Shown here piece after piece: positions 4,857 to 5,629 of a DNA stretch of 5,629 bases. Below the pieces are notes generated by a model, which was not told the DNA's origin, did not search any database, and was given only the letters and a program-made list of their open reading frames with translations. Location of the stretch: positions 1 through 5,629 of the forward strand of contig JAUQWT010000360.1 in NCBI GenBank assembly GCA_030835005.1. Direction: 5' to 3'. The position numbers and the translations under genes were made by a program. Origin of the DNA: Ignavibacteria bacterium (GTDB taxonomy: Bacteria; Bacteroidota; Ignavibacteria; Tepidaquicellales; OLB5). Numbering within the stretch: the first letter of the stretch is position 1; each line of letters begins with the position of its first letter.

Positions 4857-5629
4857 AGCCAATACTTCCAGGCGGCGGGTCACCGGTTGTTTCAGTGCCT
4901 TCAGTTGGAGCGTAAGAGTGGGTCATACTGCATCGCTTCTGTGTATTTTTTCTTAAGATGAGATCTGTGTATGAAGGGCACGACTCATTTCCCAATAAAC
5001 CTGTAACTGTACAAACATTTGCTTCCATTACCTCCGGAGGCATCTCGAAATAAGCCAAAGGCATTGTGGTTTCATTATCATCATAAACATATTTCATGAA
5101 TCTTCCCCAAATAGGCGCTGCAGCTCTGCCGCCTTGTCCGTATGAGCCTCCGAACTTTATCCGCGGATCGTCAAAGCCCAGCCAGCATCCGGCAACAAGC
5201 TGGGGGGTGAATCCAACAAACCATGCATCGGTGTAATCCTGCGTTGTACCTGTTTTGCCGGCAGCGGGGCGGTTGAAGTAACCCCTGATGGATGAAGCAG
5301 TTCCGTCATTTACAACATCTTCCATCATATCGCTCATTATATACGCAACACCTTCGCTTATTACCTCCCTTGTTTCGGGAATTACATCTTCGATTATATT
5401 TCCGTACCTGTCTTCTATCTTCAGTATTGCATGAGGCTCTACCCAAATTCCTTCATTGGGATAAACTCCAAAAGCACTTGTCATCTCCAGAGGAGAAACT
5501 TCTCCGACTCCAAGAGCAAGAGAAAGTACATTGGGGAGCTCAGAGTTAATTCCCATCCTGTGCGCAAGCTTTATGACCTGATCCATAGGAGCTAGCTCCA
5601 TAGATGTTCTGACAGCAACAACATTAATT
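4852..5629 (-). CDS. Class A penicillin-binding protein (PBP1A type), C-terminal transpeptidase part (runs off right edge)
   Basis: Class A PBPs polymerise peptidoglycan glycan strands and cross-link stem peptides in the periplasm. The last 258 residues are visible and the frame is open to the right edge, so the ATG at 5601 is an internal Met. The first visible residues, INVVAVRTSMELAP, follow the pattern of the SxN motif region (S-x-N-x-V-A); the Ser codon would fall across the window edge. Then come 'NVLSLALGVGEVSPLEMTSA' and the KTGTT motif (visible residues 125-129, about 5256-5242), followed by 'DAWFVGFTPQLVAGCWLGFD' and 'GGRAAAPIWGRFM'. The tail has the usual Cys pattern of the family (CTVTGLLGNESC, then KRCSMTH) and ends in a Pro/Gly-rich stretch. 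The transglycosylase domain and catalytic SxxK lie outside. Names used for such genes are mrcA or ponA. It converges on the DsrE gene with a 20-base gap. Confidence 0.92.
   Translation of the reverse strand, partial: INVVAVRTSMELAPMDQVIKLAHRMGINSELPNVLSLALGVGEVSPLEMTSAFGVYPNEGIWVEPHAILKIEDRYGNIIEDVIPETREVISEGVAYIMSDMMEDVVNDGTASSIRGYFNRPAAGKTGTTQDYTDAWFVGFTPQLVAGCWLGFDDPRIKFGGSYGQGGRAAAPIWGRFMKYVYDDNETTMPLAYFEMPPEVMEANVCTVTGLLGNESCPSYTDLILRKNTQKRCSMTHSYAPTEGTETTGDPPPGSIGF

Noticed and set aside
5292..5549. Plus-strand 85-residue frame inside the PBP region
   Set aside because: It is antisense to conserved transpeptidase sequence; its His/Leu/Arg-rich composition is an artefact of the opposite strand.
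1..5629. CRISPR array, tRNA, rRNA or riboswitch
   Set aside because: No regularly spaced repeats, cloverleaf-like sequence or recognisable riboswitch core was seen on either strand by eye.

Overview
The window looks like chromosome of a low-GC, Gram-negative bacterium from the Bacteroidota/Chlorobiota/Ignavibacteriota group. Ignavibacteria is my best guess, from protein style only. The support is a TonB-dependent receptor with an N-terminal carboxypeptidase-regulatory-like domain, the Bacteroidota-style metal-resistance accessory proteins, a class A penicillin-binding protein with the conserved Cys-bearing tail, start codons without clear Shine-Dalgarno sites, and TAnnTTTG-like promoter elements.

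Layout from left to right. (1) The N-terminus of scpA (chromosome segregation) runs off the left edge on the minus strand. (2) A clear rho-independent terminator at 317-345 closes a minus-strand gene set read from about 3531 down to 374. In transcription order this set is a small secreted Cys-rich protein, a secreted protein with two YHS/TRASH metal-binding modules, and a 750-residue TonB-dependent receptor with a CC motif in its plug region. (3) From about 3679 to 4396, on the plus strand and back-to-back with that set, lie two broken genes. One is a DUF6660-like small Cys protein, frameshifted in an A6 run and lacking its usual Cys motif. The other is the C-terminal quarter to third of a CusB/CzcB-type RND efflux adaptor, which has lost its N-terminus and carries a one-base frameshift. 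(4) An intact DsrE-family gene follows on the plus strand. (5) Convergent with it is the C-terminal half of a class A PBP transpeptidase, whose 5' end lies beyond the right edge.

The main biological reading is a heavy-metal (copper- or Co/Zn/Cd-type) handling locus in partial decay. The RND efflux side has been reduced to fragments, with no pump or outer-membrane channel visible here. The outer-membrane receptor, YHS protein and Cys-rich protein remain open and appear to be organised as an operon. ScpA, DsrE and the PBP are ordinary flanking genes. I see no RNA genes, CRISPR array, insertion sequence or phage genes. I see no convincing wholly new system; the partial decay of the locus is the most notable point.
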